Source: Lycorma delicatula (lineage: Eukaryota; Arthropoda; Insecta; Hemiptera; Fulgoridae). From it: 64,000 nucleotides of DNA. Under the pieces are notes generated by a model. It worked only from the letters and a program-made list of their open reading frames with translations. It was not told the origin of the DNA and ran no database searches. This document shows, in pieces, positions 23,111-33,577 of this stretch (position 1 is the stretch's first letter; every line of letters begins with the position of its first letter). The stretch spans positions 98,608,657 to 98,672,656 of the forward strand of contig NC_134463.1 of the NCBI RefSeq assembly GCF_047948215.1. The letters run 5' to 3'. The position numbers were made by a program, and so were the translations under genes.

Positions 23111-24606
23111 TATCACGTCGTGGTAGAATGAAATAAATGAATGATATTTAAAGTGTAAAAAAGTAACTCGATCTGGAATCGTATTTCTTCAGGTACTAAG
23201 TAAAATGATTCTCTAAATACGATGGTCAAACAATATTTAGGTTTTGACTGAACGTACGATAAATTAGTTAACATTTTGATGTCCGTAGGTGAGGTTGTTT
23301 TAATTTAACAAACGTTTAAACTTCCATTTAATTAAAAATTGAACTTATTGCTTTTATAAATCACGTATTCTAAAAATGACGTAATAGTCGATTTTTTTAA
23401 GAAGTTATAAATAAATGGAAATATTTATTGCTGTTTAAAAGGTTTAAATTCATTTCGATAATTCTACACAGAAAATATGTAACTCGACTTTTATCTACGG
23501 TTTATAAACAAAAATAGAATTTTTAAGTTTAACACAAATAATTTAGATGTGTCTTAGAAAGGCTGGGCAGTGAAAATGTTAGAAAAATCAGAATGGGAAA
23601 CAACAGACAAAACATTTATAAAAATGTAACAAAATAACACAATCTAATATAGTATTTTCAATTATATTTTTTTTGTGGATTTTATTTTTATTTATATTTT
23701 TTTTATTTGAAATTACAGGGACCGGTGAGTTCAGTGTATAACAACTTGTATTATATTTTTATTTTTAGTCGCTATGGCAACATTGTTAGGTATAAACCGG
23801 TTTAATCAAATAACACGTTGCGATCACTCTAGACATGCTAAAGGCGGTACATTGTACTTTATGGGTGGAGCCATACGTCATTATAATTATCATCATCTCC
23901 ATTTTCTTCGTAAAACTTGTGTATCGTTTCTCAAAAAGAAACACACACACGTAGGTTTACTTTTGTTTTATATTTATTGCGCAAGTTCCCGTACTTAATG
24001 TAATTATTTGTTACAAAAACGAATAATTTTATCGTTAAAAAAATTTCTTAAATAAATTAAAAATATTCTATCGAAGGAAAATTATTTTTCAGCTCCGATA
24101 AAAAAATTGTTTGAAAAAATATGTATCGGGTTATTTATGTTTACTCGTATGTAGAAAAACCCCTTATTCATAAATAGTTATACGCATTTTTTAAAAAAAT
24201 AAGTTAAAAAAAATTGACTGCATCCTGCAGCCATTGAAACATTAAGAGTTTTTTTGGAGCGATCAGTTTTACTTCATCTTGCATCGTTATTTCGTCTGTT
24301 CTTGTTTTCCTTAAAAGTTTTTCGAAATTTATCGAATTATCTTTGACTTACCAATGGTCTATTTCCTTATATTTTCCATCTTAGCTCTGTCCTAATTTTA
24401 AGTAAATTGGAAAACAAGAAAACATTAAAACTGTTCTTAGATAATCTTACTTAATATTTAAAGTAAATTACAGCATAATGTTAAATAATCGTCATCAGCA
24501 GATTCTAAGGAAATAATTTATAAAAAAGAGTATGTAATTAGATTAAAAAATTAATAACAATAGATACCCTTTAAAACAAACCAGTGTTTATAATAGTGAG
24601 TAGATT
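23111..24606. other. A+T-rich DNA, no recognised gene
   Basis: This is low-complexity sequence. A short open frame at 23774-23998 follows a good-looking polypyrimidine-AG at 23718, but no protein family, donor site or further exon supports a gene. The GT-containing sequence 6 nt downstream is probably chance. Confidence 0.55.
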
Positions 24607-24975
24607 AAAAAAAAGAAAAGATTAGAAGCTTTTGAAATGTGGTGCTATAAGAGAATGTTAAAAATCAGATGGGTGGATAAACTGACAAATGAAGAGGTAT
24701 TGCGGAAAATAGATGAAGAAAGAAGCATTTGGAAAAATATAGTTAAAAGAAGAGACAGACTTATAGGCCACATACTAAGGCATCCTGGAATAGTCGCTTT
24801 AATTTTGGAAGGACAGGTAGAAGGAAAAAATTGTTTAGGCAGGCCGCGTTTGGAATATGTAAAACAATATGTTAGGGATGTAGGATGTAGGGGGTATACT
24901 GAAATGAAACGACTAGCACTAGATAGGGAATCTTGGAGAGCTGCATCAAACCAGTCAAATGACTAAAGACAAAAA
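24607..24975 (+). pseudogene. LINE C-terminal fragment with intact short frame
   Basis: A well-preserved open frame encodes the last ~115 residues of a LINE polyprotein. It reads KRLEAFEMWCYKRMLKIRWV, DKLTNEEVLRKIDEE, GHILRHPGIVALILEGQVEG, GRPRLEYVKQYVRDVGCRGY and RESWRAASNQSND, then a stop at 24964-24966. An A-rich tail follows at about 24968-25000. This is the usual C-terminal end after the reverse transcriptase in several insect LINE groups. A second copy lies at 61740-62170 on the minus strand and shares the GHILRHPGIVALI segment (as HILRHPGIVALIF). The RT and endonuclease are missing (5' truncation). The ~110-codon frame has no stop, suggesting a younger insertion. Confidence 0.85.
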
Positions 24976-25035
24976 AAATAATTTAAAAAAATAAGTAAGT
25001 ATTGTTGAGTTTTTAAACGTTTTTGTCTTTTTATA

Positions 25036-26836
25036 CAGAATGTATCACAAAGTTCTTCCGGGATTTTCATAACCTATTCTTCTCGTGAAGATAATGGAAA
25101 AAATTCTTATAAATATATGTTCTAAAATGCTTCGTTTGCTATTAAGTATAGTGAAAAGTTTCGCTCTGATTTCAGCTACCCCGGTAAAATGAGAACGTAC
25201 TGAAATCTTTACGACTTAATTAAGGAGCAGAATTTGTAATTTCTCAGAGAAATGGTGATTTAAGTGAGTGAAAACGGCTCAAGAGAAGTGGGGAGGCGCG
25301 CCATCGTAGTGGAGGTATATTTAGCGTCTCAGCGATAAAGGAACATCTTCAAGCAGCTGCGGCAATTCATCTATAAGAAAACAAAAGTAGACCTCAGCAT
25401 ATAAGCGGCCAGATAATATGAACCAGATGATTGTGAAAAAGGCGATACCATATACTGACGCTAAATCGGTGTTGAAAATTCCCTTCACTGTTTCATGAGG
25501 ATTTACTTCTGCCCGTGTTTGCTCATCGCATAAGTTGTTGACGCCATCTCGACTAAATTTTGCCTCGTCGGTAAACAAAACAAACTTGTGAAGTTTTCGA
25601 TCTGTATTCCACCAGTTGCAGAACTTCCAGCAAAATGGACTGCCCCTTGGGTGTAGATATTGAACCGGCTGTTAATGATAAGGATATAACTTGTTTTGTT
25701 TAAGTGTCCTCCAAACCATCGAATCCAAAACTCATCTGCGTAAAAAGAGGTCGTGTACTAACGCCTGGACTGCGCTGAAATGTACCCATAATAATTCATC
25801 ATTAACAGTGTCATGTTGAACAGATCGTTCTACGAATACTATGTAGTGAACCTATTTCCTGAAGATTGCAAAAAGTCGCGCTAACTGTTCTGGAATCTGA
25901 AATCCTGAGATTCGGAAAACGTATTTGTTGTAAATAAGTACGGCATTACTTCTATGGCAAATCGATCATGTTCAAACTAAAATTCACTGAAAACCTTCGC
26001 TAAGGACAGCATAGTTCACAGTGCAATGTACCTTACAAAATGATTAAAACACTATTGCAGTATTGTTCATTGTTGATCAGCTGTTGTTATTCTGTTACCG
26101 ACTTTGAAATAATAATTTTTCAAATAATTTATATTATTTTATTTATTTATTTTGTTTCTCTCATTAATAAAAAAATTGTTATCTAAGTAATTTTTATTTA
26201 TATATTTATTTTTATTTTACAATTGTATACTTTCCAGTTTTTTTTAATCTTTTCAACAGTAAATTTTATTTAAAAAAATGTTTCCCATTACAAAAAAATA
26301 ATTTCGTTATTTTTTTACATTAAATAAATACTTTTCTGCCAAATGTAGTAATGTGCTGTTTCTAAATAAAATTCCACTTTAATCTAACTTATCTTTGTTT
26401 TATTTAACTTATCTTACACCATTTTAAAAAAAAATAAATTCTATAAAACTTTTGTTTAAAAGCTTTATGTTTTTAATACTCGTTTAACAAAGATATTGTA
26501 CAACAAACACAAAAAACAAGGTTTTTTATCCCAATTTGTTGGTTTTTCTCCAAATTTCTTAAACATTATTGCAGATATGGTTCTGGGACCTATTTTATTT
26601 GATTTATCAAGTTAAAAACCATAATAAATCACTAATTCTGCCCCTTAATTAAAGTCCTAAAAATTTCACTACCACCTCATTTCACCGGGTTAGTTGAAAT
26701 CCGAGCGAAATCTTTTACCGGCCGTAACTCGCAAACGAAGGATTTTAGTACATATATTTATGTGGATTTTTTCCATTATTTTTACGAGTAAAATAGGTTA
26801 TGAAAGTTCCAGAAGAACTTCGCGGGATATACTCTG
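25036..26836 (-). mobile_element. DNA transposon with ~200-bp terminal inverted repeats (element B)
   Basis: The left end, from 25036, reads CAGAATGTATCACAAAGTTC, then 'cataacctatt', 'ataatggaaaaaat' and 'taaatatatgt'. The reverse complement of the right end, from 26836, starts CAGAGTATATCCCGCGAAGT and then gives the same phrases in order, continuing at least to 'ttaattaagg.gcagaatt' (left about 25218-25235). The arms are therefore about 200 bp. TATA flanks both sides. The interior holds transposase remains on the minus strand (about 25245-26060) and 600 bp of A+T-rich filler. The inner TIR sequence is shared with element A and fragment C. Confidence 0.85.
25245..26060 (-). pseudogene. Tc1/mariner-superfamily transposase, 3'-truncated
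   Basis: On the minus strand a segment near 25900-25780 resembles the HTH linker (ATFCNLQEIGSLHSIRR). Next come FCNWWNTDRKLHKFVLFTDE and the first catalytic Asp in FTDEAKFSRDGVNN, then DELPQLLEDVPLSLRR. After a stop the second acidic motif is HYDGAPPHFS (Asp codon 25303-25305). The sequence then runs into the left inverted repeat about 60 bases later, so the segment that should hold the third Asp (SPD...DFF) is not present. Many stops and shifts occur in the N-terminal half. It is a dead, internally shortened transposase. The first and second catalytic motifs place it in the same superfamily as the other mariners here, but in a different lineage. Confidence 0.8.
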
Positions 26837-27490
26837 TATATTCTAATTACTTTCTTAGTATATATTATTAACTCCTTTTATAGTGTTTTGCAAGGATTGC
26901 TATCTAATATAAATTATAATTTTTTTAATTTATTTACCTTTTATGCAGTTTTTCGGCAATATCTACTGATAATTGTTTTATCAGTAAAAAAATAAAAGTG
27001 ATAATTTATTTGTAAATTGCAATAAAAATAATTTTTTCTATACGTTTTTTGATCGTTTCTTATATTTTAATATGTTTTAATAGCAGTCGAACAAAGGTTT
27101 TAATTTATATCAATTTAAAAAAAAAGTAGAATAAAAATTAAGAAGTAATAGTACATTTCCTCATAAGTTTAAAATTATTTTAATATGCGCTTAATAAAAA
27201 ACTGATAAAATTGGCATTAATCTAACTCCAAATTCATATATTAAACACGAATTATTATTGTTTTTTGTCTATTTTTTTATAAATTTATTTATCTATTTTT
27301 TTTGTGAACTTACAAAATAAAACTATGTTCTGTATGAGAAAACGATGTCCTTGTTTACAATAAATACAAAGACGACAAACCTGCGACTTAATACAGATAT
27401 AGATGAATAAAATACAGGAGAAAATGACATCGACTTGCTAGGAAAGTATGCAGGAATATTTGTATTATTTACCTAAAGTTAAGAATCATC
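26837..27490. other. A+T-rich spacer
   Basis: This is low-complexity A+T-rich sequence with no supported feature. Confidence 0.6.
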
Positions 27491-28380
27491 TGAATCAGTT
27501 GCCCATCTCCCGCCTACAGAAGATGCTGCAGAGCCTCGCGATAGAAGCACGGCAGCTGTAATGGGACACCACAACTAAAGGAAGATCCCTGTACACGTTT
27601 ATACGGGATCTGGGGGAATGGTATGCCTCGAATTCGTTTTTAAGGGTAACGGATGCCCAGGTGCTCACCAACCATATTAATTTGAACCAATATCTGTTTC
27701 GGTTCCGCCTGGCAGCTGATGAGCTGTACATCTGCGGGGAGGTCCAGTCAAATTAACACCGGATATTTGACTTCCCTGCTCTTGGAGGGAGGCCAGAGAC
27801 CGGGCCACCCCGAAACTTATAGGTGAAGGGGAAAATTGGCCACTCATAAGCGACGAGTCAATGTGTCGAGAGCCGCATTGTCGGACCGTGTGGGAGTTCC
27901 TTGATGCGGTTGCTATGTCCAACCGACATCAGTAGTCTACTTAAGGGAAAGACTCCTATCGCGCTGCTGTGGGAGGTAAAGAGATATGGCCGACCATCAG
28001 CCAATTAAGCCTCCAAGCGCTTTAACAGGTGGAAAGGTACTTGCTGGCATTCAGTGACCTAGGCGTGGCAGCGAACTGCTGTCTAGACGAAGTAAATTTT
28101 AACTTATGGTTGTCTTATATATTTTTAGTAGTTGACGGAGTGCACCTACCCATTTTAGTTAACATATGACAAGTGAGGAGCGGTTGGGGCACATAAGCCG
28201 ATGGTGTATGGCACCGCGCTTAGTCCGCTCACGCTGTTAGGTAAGCTGTAGGAGCTATTTAGGACACTGGTCGCTAAACTGTTTCGAGGCTCAGTAGCCT
28301 TGTTTTGTTTTTCGGTCGTAGGGTGACCGAATGGTGTGGTGGCGGGAGAAATGCCAAGCAAACCAATTTACCCAAAGTTT
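27491..28380 (+). pseudogene. R1-like LINE 3' end (zinc-finger tail and 3' UTR)
   Basis: The composition becomes much more GC-rich here. A plus-strand frame gives an EARQL*WDTTTKGRSLYTFI stretch (27544-27603), RDLGEWYASNSFLRVTDAQV, then NHINLNQYLFRFRLAADELY and CGEVQSN. This is the 'W...W....KG..TY.F.PDV / LTGHG.FN..LF.F....C.CG' pattern of the C-terminal region of R1-clade LINEs. The last cysteines and His of the CCHC finger are decayed (HRIFDFPAL). Downstream, 27780-27970 resembles the following tail in broken frames. The rest to about 28380 is a GC-rich 3' UTR. A stop replaces a residue at 27559-27561. The RT is absent. R1-clade assignment is by motif memory. Confidence 0.7.
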
Positions 28381-30300
28381 CCTGTTAATTTTCTCTTACT
28401 GAATTGACTTTGACTATCATATAATAATTTCAAAATTCAATTGTGTTTAATTCCTCTGTTAATAATCCAATACTAACTACAGCATTCATCCGTTAAAGTA
28501 CCTACGTTATCTGAAAGAAGCTCACTGCAGTAGTATCACCAAAAGCAGGAACTCAGAATTTTTTATAAAAAGTACGGTTTGAACATTAAGTATAAGAGTA
28601 ATTGAGGGTCTTTTTTTCATTTAAGTACAGTAGTTGCTCGTTTAATTTGTATACGTTAACGTATTTATTATCACAGGAAAATAATTTTTTATTTATTGCA
28701 TATTGTGAGAAGTATCTTACTAAACAACTACAATTGATTTATTCTTGTAGGGAAAAGAGTTATATATATTTTTTTAAATTCTTTTATTTTTAAAATAATT
28801 GTTTTCATTTTTTTTCTTGCTAAAACAGTTTATCATTTGTACTATCACTTTTTTAAAAAAGATTCCACGGTTGCGAAAATTTATAAAAAGTTGTTTTGAT
28901 ATGCGGTTCGCGTAACCTCATCTCATTTGTTAATGCCAGAACACGAGTAGAAAAAAGTAAAAAGTAAAGAAAAAAATCTGTTTTCCCAGTACATTCGAGC
29001 CGGTCTAGAAGAAGGGACCCCCGTGAAATATTTAATAAATGTCTCCTTTGAGAGCAATCTTAACCTTTTTTGTCGTGGCAAAGGACAGGACTAAAAACAT
29101 TGATAATTGCACTGTTTTTAATAAGGGTTGAGACGAGTTGCTGCTTGATGGGGCACGATATTTTTATTGCCTCCCTGACATTTTTCAGCTAAGATCTTGT
29201 GCACGCTAATTACAATCCCTTGCCTTACCGACCGCCCCTGTCCTTTTCTTTTCCTTCATTTCTCTCCCCGTTTTCTCTTCCTTCTAAAATTTATATATAA
29301 CTTTTTTCTTTCTTTTGAAAAAAAAAGTAGTCTGTCTCACCCGCATTCTTTAGAGACTGAAATCAATCGAGTTAAAAAAAAAGTACTTCCGACAATATGA
29401 TTTTTTGAATCTCGTTCTACAAAAAGACGGTTTCCTATATAAGTGTGTTGTTATTTCCTGTAATATCTGTCTGTTCGAAATAAATATAAAAAATTATCAA
29501 TCAGTTTTTCGAAATTCTTTAAAATTTCTAACTGTTTTTATACAAAAAACCTTACAACATTAGTTTAAAAGTCATAACTCACCTTATTTCATACATGCTA
29601 ATATTTATATTATATTGTCGATTACACTGTCTCTACCAATTTTATTTATTTGTTACCTTCGCAAAGTTATATCAGTATTATTTCATATAATTATTATTTT
29701 TATGATTTAATAATAACTATAACCACCACTCTTTTTTCAGTGCATTATTTCTTTAAATTTAGTCCTAATCAAGACTTTACCCGTAATTCCCTCGATTCTT
29801 TCACACAAATTCTGAGCACTTTTCTTCTTTTTTATCGGACATTTTTCACGCAGAAAGAAGTCTGGAGTATAAAATATATATATATGTATGTATATACACC
29901 TAAAAATTGGAAAAAAACTATTTGAAAATATTATGGCTGTTATACAGTACGTTCAGAAAGTTGCTCTGAACTCAAATTATGGAAGTGTAATAACGAAACT
30001 TTGTAGTCTTTATATTTATATAACTTTATATTTTTATTACTTTGTATTTCTACTTCATTATTTTGTAGAAACGAAAATTCCAATAACTGGAATAATTTAT
30101 GAAAGGTATTAAAAATGACCGTCTTAACATTAATACGACACTGCACTCGTTAAAATTTGTTTTCAAACGCTTTAACCAGCTGATATATTGGAATGTCTCG
30201 TACATATGCCCGTTATTGCGGTTTTTAGTCTGTAAATCGTACGTGACCTGTTGCTATGCATTGCTTGTTTCGTTGCCTCCCCCCTTCCCCATAGGAAGTA
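28381..30300. other. A+T-rich DNA, no recognised gene
   Basis: About 1.9 kb holds no supported gene. A modestly GC-richer stretch at 28990-29220 shows no coding sense. Several short open frames around 29200-30320 are hydrophobic or low-complexity translations of A+T-rich DNA. Confidence 0.55.
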
Positions 30301-30329
30301 ATCTGATTACATTCTATGGGTAATCAGAT
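30301..30329. repeat. Perfect hairpin at the edge of a mariner relic
   Basis: ATCTGATTAC (30301-30310) and GTAATCAGAT (30320-30329) are exact reverse complements with a 9-base loop. The right arm belongs to the truncated transposase (the SPDLI codons). The left arm lies just past the point where the mariner similarity stops, suggesting an inverted copy made at the breakpoint. Confidence 0.85.
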
Positions 30330-30845
30330 CGGGCGATCGTACTGGCCAAAAACCCCTCGAAATGAAATCATAGACATTTTGTATAAAAGTCATTGATCTG
30401 TTAGTTGTGTGCGCTGTGGCCCCATCTTGTTGGTACCGACCGTGATTGATTTCCACTTCTGTTAACTGACTAATAAAGTTTGTTAAATGAACAAAATAAC
30501 GATCACTATTAACTGCATTTTCAAAAAAGATTGGACCCACAGTGCGTGTTCTACTCACACCGACTCAGACTTCAACAATTCTCGAATCCTGTAAAGATTG
30601 TTCGTATAATTCATGAGGGTTAGTTGTCCACCACAATCGTGTATTTTGTGTATTAATATACCCTCCCGGATGAAACCACGCTTCATCTGTGAAAAACGTC
30701 ATGTTTTGGATAAGTACCGAATTTCGGTCGATAGAACTTTGAAATAATTGACAATAATCTAGTCTTTTGGTAGGATCTGAAGGTTTCAGATCTTTTCTTA
30801 CAGCTTTACGTACAGTAGAAAGTCATATTTTGCTCTTATAACGGA
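30320..30845 (-). pseudogene. Mariner-like transposase fragment, copy of the 7.6 kb family
   Basis: Read on the minus strand from about 30845, the segment matches the transposase at 7822-8713. It begins with VRKDLKPSDPTKRLDYCQLF, followed by SIDRNSVLIQNMTFFTDEAW with the first catalytic Asp (codon at 30685-30687). Then come TRTVGPIFFENAVNSDRYF, EVEINHGRYQQDGATAHTTN with the second Asp, and FWPVRSPDLI at the truncated end. Both termini are missing: the N-terminal HTH domain and everything after the SPD motif. It retains about 75-80 nt before the first Asp motif that the 7.6 kb copy lacks. Frameshifts and the two truncations make it a dead relic. Confidence 0.88.
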
Positions 30846-31559
30846 GTTACAAGGCAACCAACCTAACGCCGATAAAACAGAATATACCATGTAATTCTAA
30901 AGTATGCAGCACAGCGACTTTCCGAATGCTCTGTAGTACCGAACTGTGGGTAATAGAGACCTTTGAAATGAAATGTGATATTCCAGGAATATATTGAAAA
31001 AAATAAGGTCTTAAGCCCATTATATCGATATATTAGAAGAGAAGTTTGTGACATAATCTTATGAAAAGACGAAATAGGTTTGTGGGTCATATATAAAGAC
31101 ATCGGGTTTAGTTCGTTTGGTTATACAGTGCTGTAAACAGAATAAAAACTGTAGAGAAAGATAATGATTCAAATACATGAAATAGATTGCTGAGAACGTT
31201 GAAAGCACTAATTATATTACGGTTAAAAAATTAGAATAGAACGTAAAGGAATAAAGAATAGCATCAAACCAGTCAACGAAAAGATGATTCAGAAGAATTA
31301 CATTTTTATAAGATTAATTAATACTAGCAAAAAAGCGCGAAAATGTTACATGGTTATGTTACATTACACATGATTTTGGTAAATGTTTTTTCCAGTTGTA
31401 ACTAAATAACCTTCATGAAATTTAGTTTATTTACAACAAAAGCTTCAAAATCCTGAACATTTTTAGCTGTTTCTTGAGTTGTGATTTTTTAACTCAGCTC
31501 TAACCCCAGTGATTTCCCTTATTATTTCCAAAACACAAATATAATTTTAGAAAATCTAT

Positions 31560-31690
31560 CGTATCAAGAAGTATAAATCGTTCGAACGAATGAATCATTC
31601 TTGCGCTGCGCGCAGTCGCCGGGCACTACCATTGGTCCGTTCTGCGCCAATAGCAGCTAAAATAAAACTGTGAGCACATACAACAAACAA
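31560..31690. other. Small CpG-rich island with palindromes
   Basis: This contains the palindromes CGTTCGAACG (31579-31588) and CTGCGCGCAG (31606-31615), an inverted CCAAT (ATTGG, 31631-31635) and a direct CCAAT (31647-31651). It could be a decayed promoter or a repeat fragment; no transcript or reading frame was found downstream to choose between them. Confidence 0.3.
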
Positions 31691-32258
31691 ACAAACTCAC
31701 GCACTATTTTTTATTATGGGAAAGATGGAGATTTCTTAATGTTAAATCTATATAATTTAATTCTCTTGTAAACATTTAATAAAAATAGAATTTTGATATT
31801 TATTTAATTTATTAATCGACATGTTTCTGTAGATTGTACTTTCAATCTCTTACTGTTGATGTTTTGAAGAACATAGGTAACTTTTCTTGACTTCACAAAA
31901 CCTATTAATTTAAAATATTATTAATAAGGTGTTAGTTATTAAATATTATAATATTAATTGTTTATAAAAATAATTTTTTATTTAATTAATTATATCAATA
32001 AAATATTAAATAAAAATAAACCTCATTCAGATATTTTCGGCATAATTAAAAAATAAATTTAAAATAATTCTAAACGAGTAACAAATGAAGAAATAATTAA
32101 GATTCTAGGGAATCGAGAACAAGAAATGAAAGATAGACAATATACTAGATATATAGTTTTAAACTCATATTCGTGCGAAAAATACACGAATATATTACAC
32201 GAAAAAATACAAATATGAATTTAAAACTGTGAGGAAGGAAAAGAATCACACCAAAGTG

Positions 32259-32340
32259 AAATGGTCGGAAGAAAGAAAGACAAAACAAGTGGAAAGAAAT
32301 AAAAGCGAAACAAATATTGGGAGAAAAGAAAAAGAAAAAA
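32259..32340 (+). pseudogene. Possible LINE C-terminal tail remnant
   Basis: The plus-strand frame reads VKWSEERKTKQVERNKSE. This resembles the WSEERKKAFFERI end of the LINE domain at 12551-13188. Only about 25 residues are comparable and the sequence is A+G-rich, so chance similarity is possible. Confidence 0.3.
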
Positions 32341-32898
32341 GAAGGTATGATATTTGTGAAATTCATAGTAGGTCTAACCGCAAAAAAAAAGGAAAGAGTA
32401 ACAGTAATAATATGAGATAGTAACCTGATTAACTTAATTATTAAAAATTTAATAAACGAAAGCAAACGTTTTGGTAATAAAGATGTTAAAAAATCAAGTC
32501 CTCCTTTTATAAAGTAATTTAAAAAAAAAAAGTAATTTTCTAGATAATTCTATAAACAGGGATTACTGTTATTATTTTATTTTTTAAATAAATATAAAAA
32601 CAGATTTTATTAAACCTAAATGAAGTAATTATGGAAATGAATCTTCCTAAATTGGCATTATCTTCATAAATATATGTTTTCTTTCGTCTTCTACTTAGTG
32701 GTCGATTTAAAAAGTTGTCTACTGGAGCTGAAGTCAGAAAATCCTTTGAAACAATAAAAAAGTGCGAAAATTTAATTGAATTGCCAATAACAGAAAAGAA
32801 TGTGAAAAAATGTTAAATAGACTCTACTTAAAAAACTGGTTTAAAAAATAATACAAGTCTCAAAACTAAATGTAGTTTTATTTATTCATTTTTATTTC

Positions 32899-33577
32899 CT
32901 TGTAAGATGACGTGGTGAAGGAAGCATTATGATCGCGAAAAATTTCGATTTCAGATTTTAACGGAAATTTCCATTTTAACCATCTCTGAATCCATTTTGA
33001 CTATTTTCTCGGCGTGACGTCTGTCCGTACGTATGTACGTATCTCAAAAACGATTAACGGTAGGATGTTGAAATTTTGGATTTAGGACTGTTGCAACATC
33101 TAGTTGTGCACCTCTTCTTTTGATTACAATGGACTGAATCAAAAGTGTCCAAAAAAAACCTAAAATCCAAATTCTTTTGGATTTTGGACTTTTTCTTAAC
33201 TGCAGTAATAGTCCGCATTGAAAGCTTTTCAACGATATGTAGTAAGTGGTACTTATTTTCATTGGTTCCAGAGTAAGCGCCAAATAAAATTTCAGTTAAT
33301 GAAATATTTGGATCTTAAAGTGGGAAGGAACACTGGTTCGAATCAGATTTCATCTCCCTTTCTTTTCACTTTTGTTTTTAACTTTTTTTCAAGTTTAAAT
33401 ATATTGATTTATTAATAATTATTATCCCGTGATTGTAAAAAAATGTTTACAATAAATAATAGTAATTCAGTAATAACAATAAAAAAAAAAATATATGAAA
33501 AAATTCAGAAGTTATTAGTGAAATAAAATTTTATGTACTTTTAAAAATACGTACATGTAATTGAATAGGCATTATTA
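32899..33577 (+). repeat. ~650-bp dispersed repeat (R650), plus-strand copy
   Basis: It begins 'ccttgtaagatgacg' and runs through 'cgcgaaaaatttcgatttca', 'gacgtctgtccgtacgta', 'ctcaaaaacgattaac' and 'ttggatttaggactgttg'. It contains a perfect internal hairpin, AAAATCCAAA / TTTGGATTTT (33162-33171 / 33176-33185). It continues through 'acttattttcattggttcc' and 'ggttcgaatcagatttcat', and stops after 'gtacatgtaattgaatagg' near 33577. The terminal ~70 bp seen in other copies is missing. There is no coding sequence. Confidence 0.8.

Larger units (their letters stand above)
30846..32898. other. A+T-rich DNA with small relics
   Basis: No gene is supported. At about 31258-31280 the text 'agcatcaaaccagtcaacga' matches the end of the LINE frame at 24607-24966 (SNQSND) and may be its bare 3' end. 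A GC-richer island lies at 31560-31690 with two palindromes and opposed CCAAT boxes. A possible LINE tail is at 32259-32340. Confidence 0.5.

Noticed and set aside
23701..23730. A 6-nt microexon between a polypyrimidine-AG and GTGAGT
   Set aside because: The signals are attractive, but there is no flanking exon, frame or transcript support, and T-rich tracts with AG are frequent here.
32145..32465. 106-codon frame rich in F and S on the minus strand
   Set aside because: It is the complement of an A/G-rich stretch, a translation of low-complexity DNA. The plus strand there may hold a LINE tail instead.
33325..33345. 'ggttcgaatca' as a box B of a tRNA
   Set aside because: No box A lies at a suitable distance; the phrase belongs to the R650 repeat.
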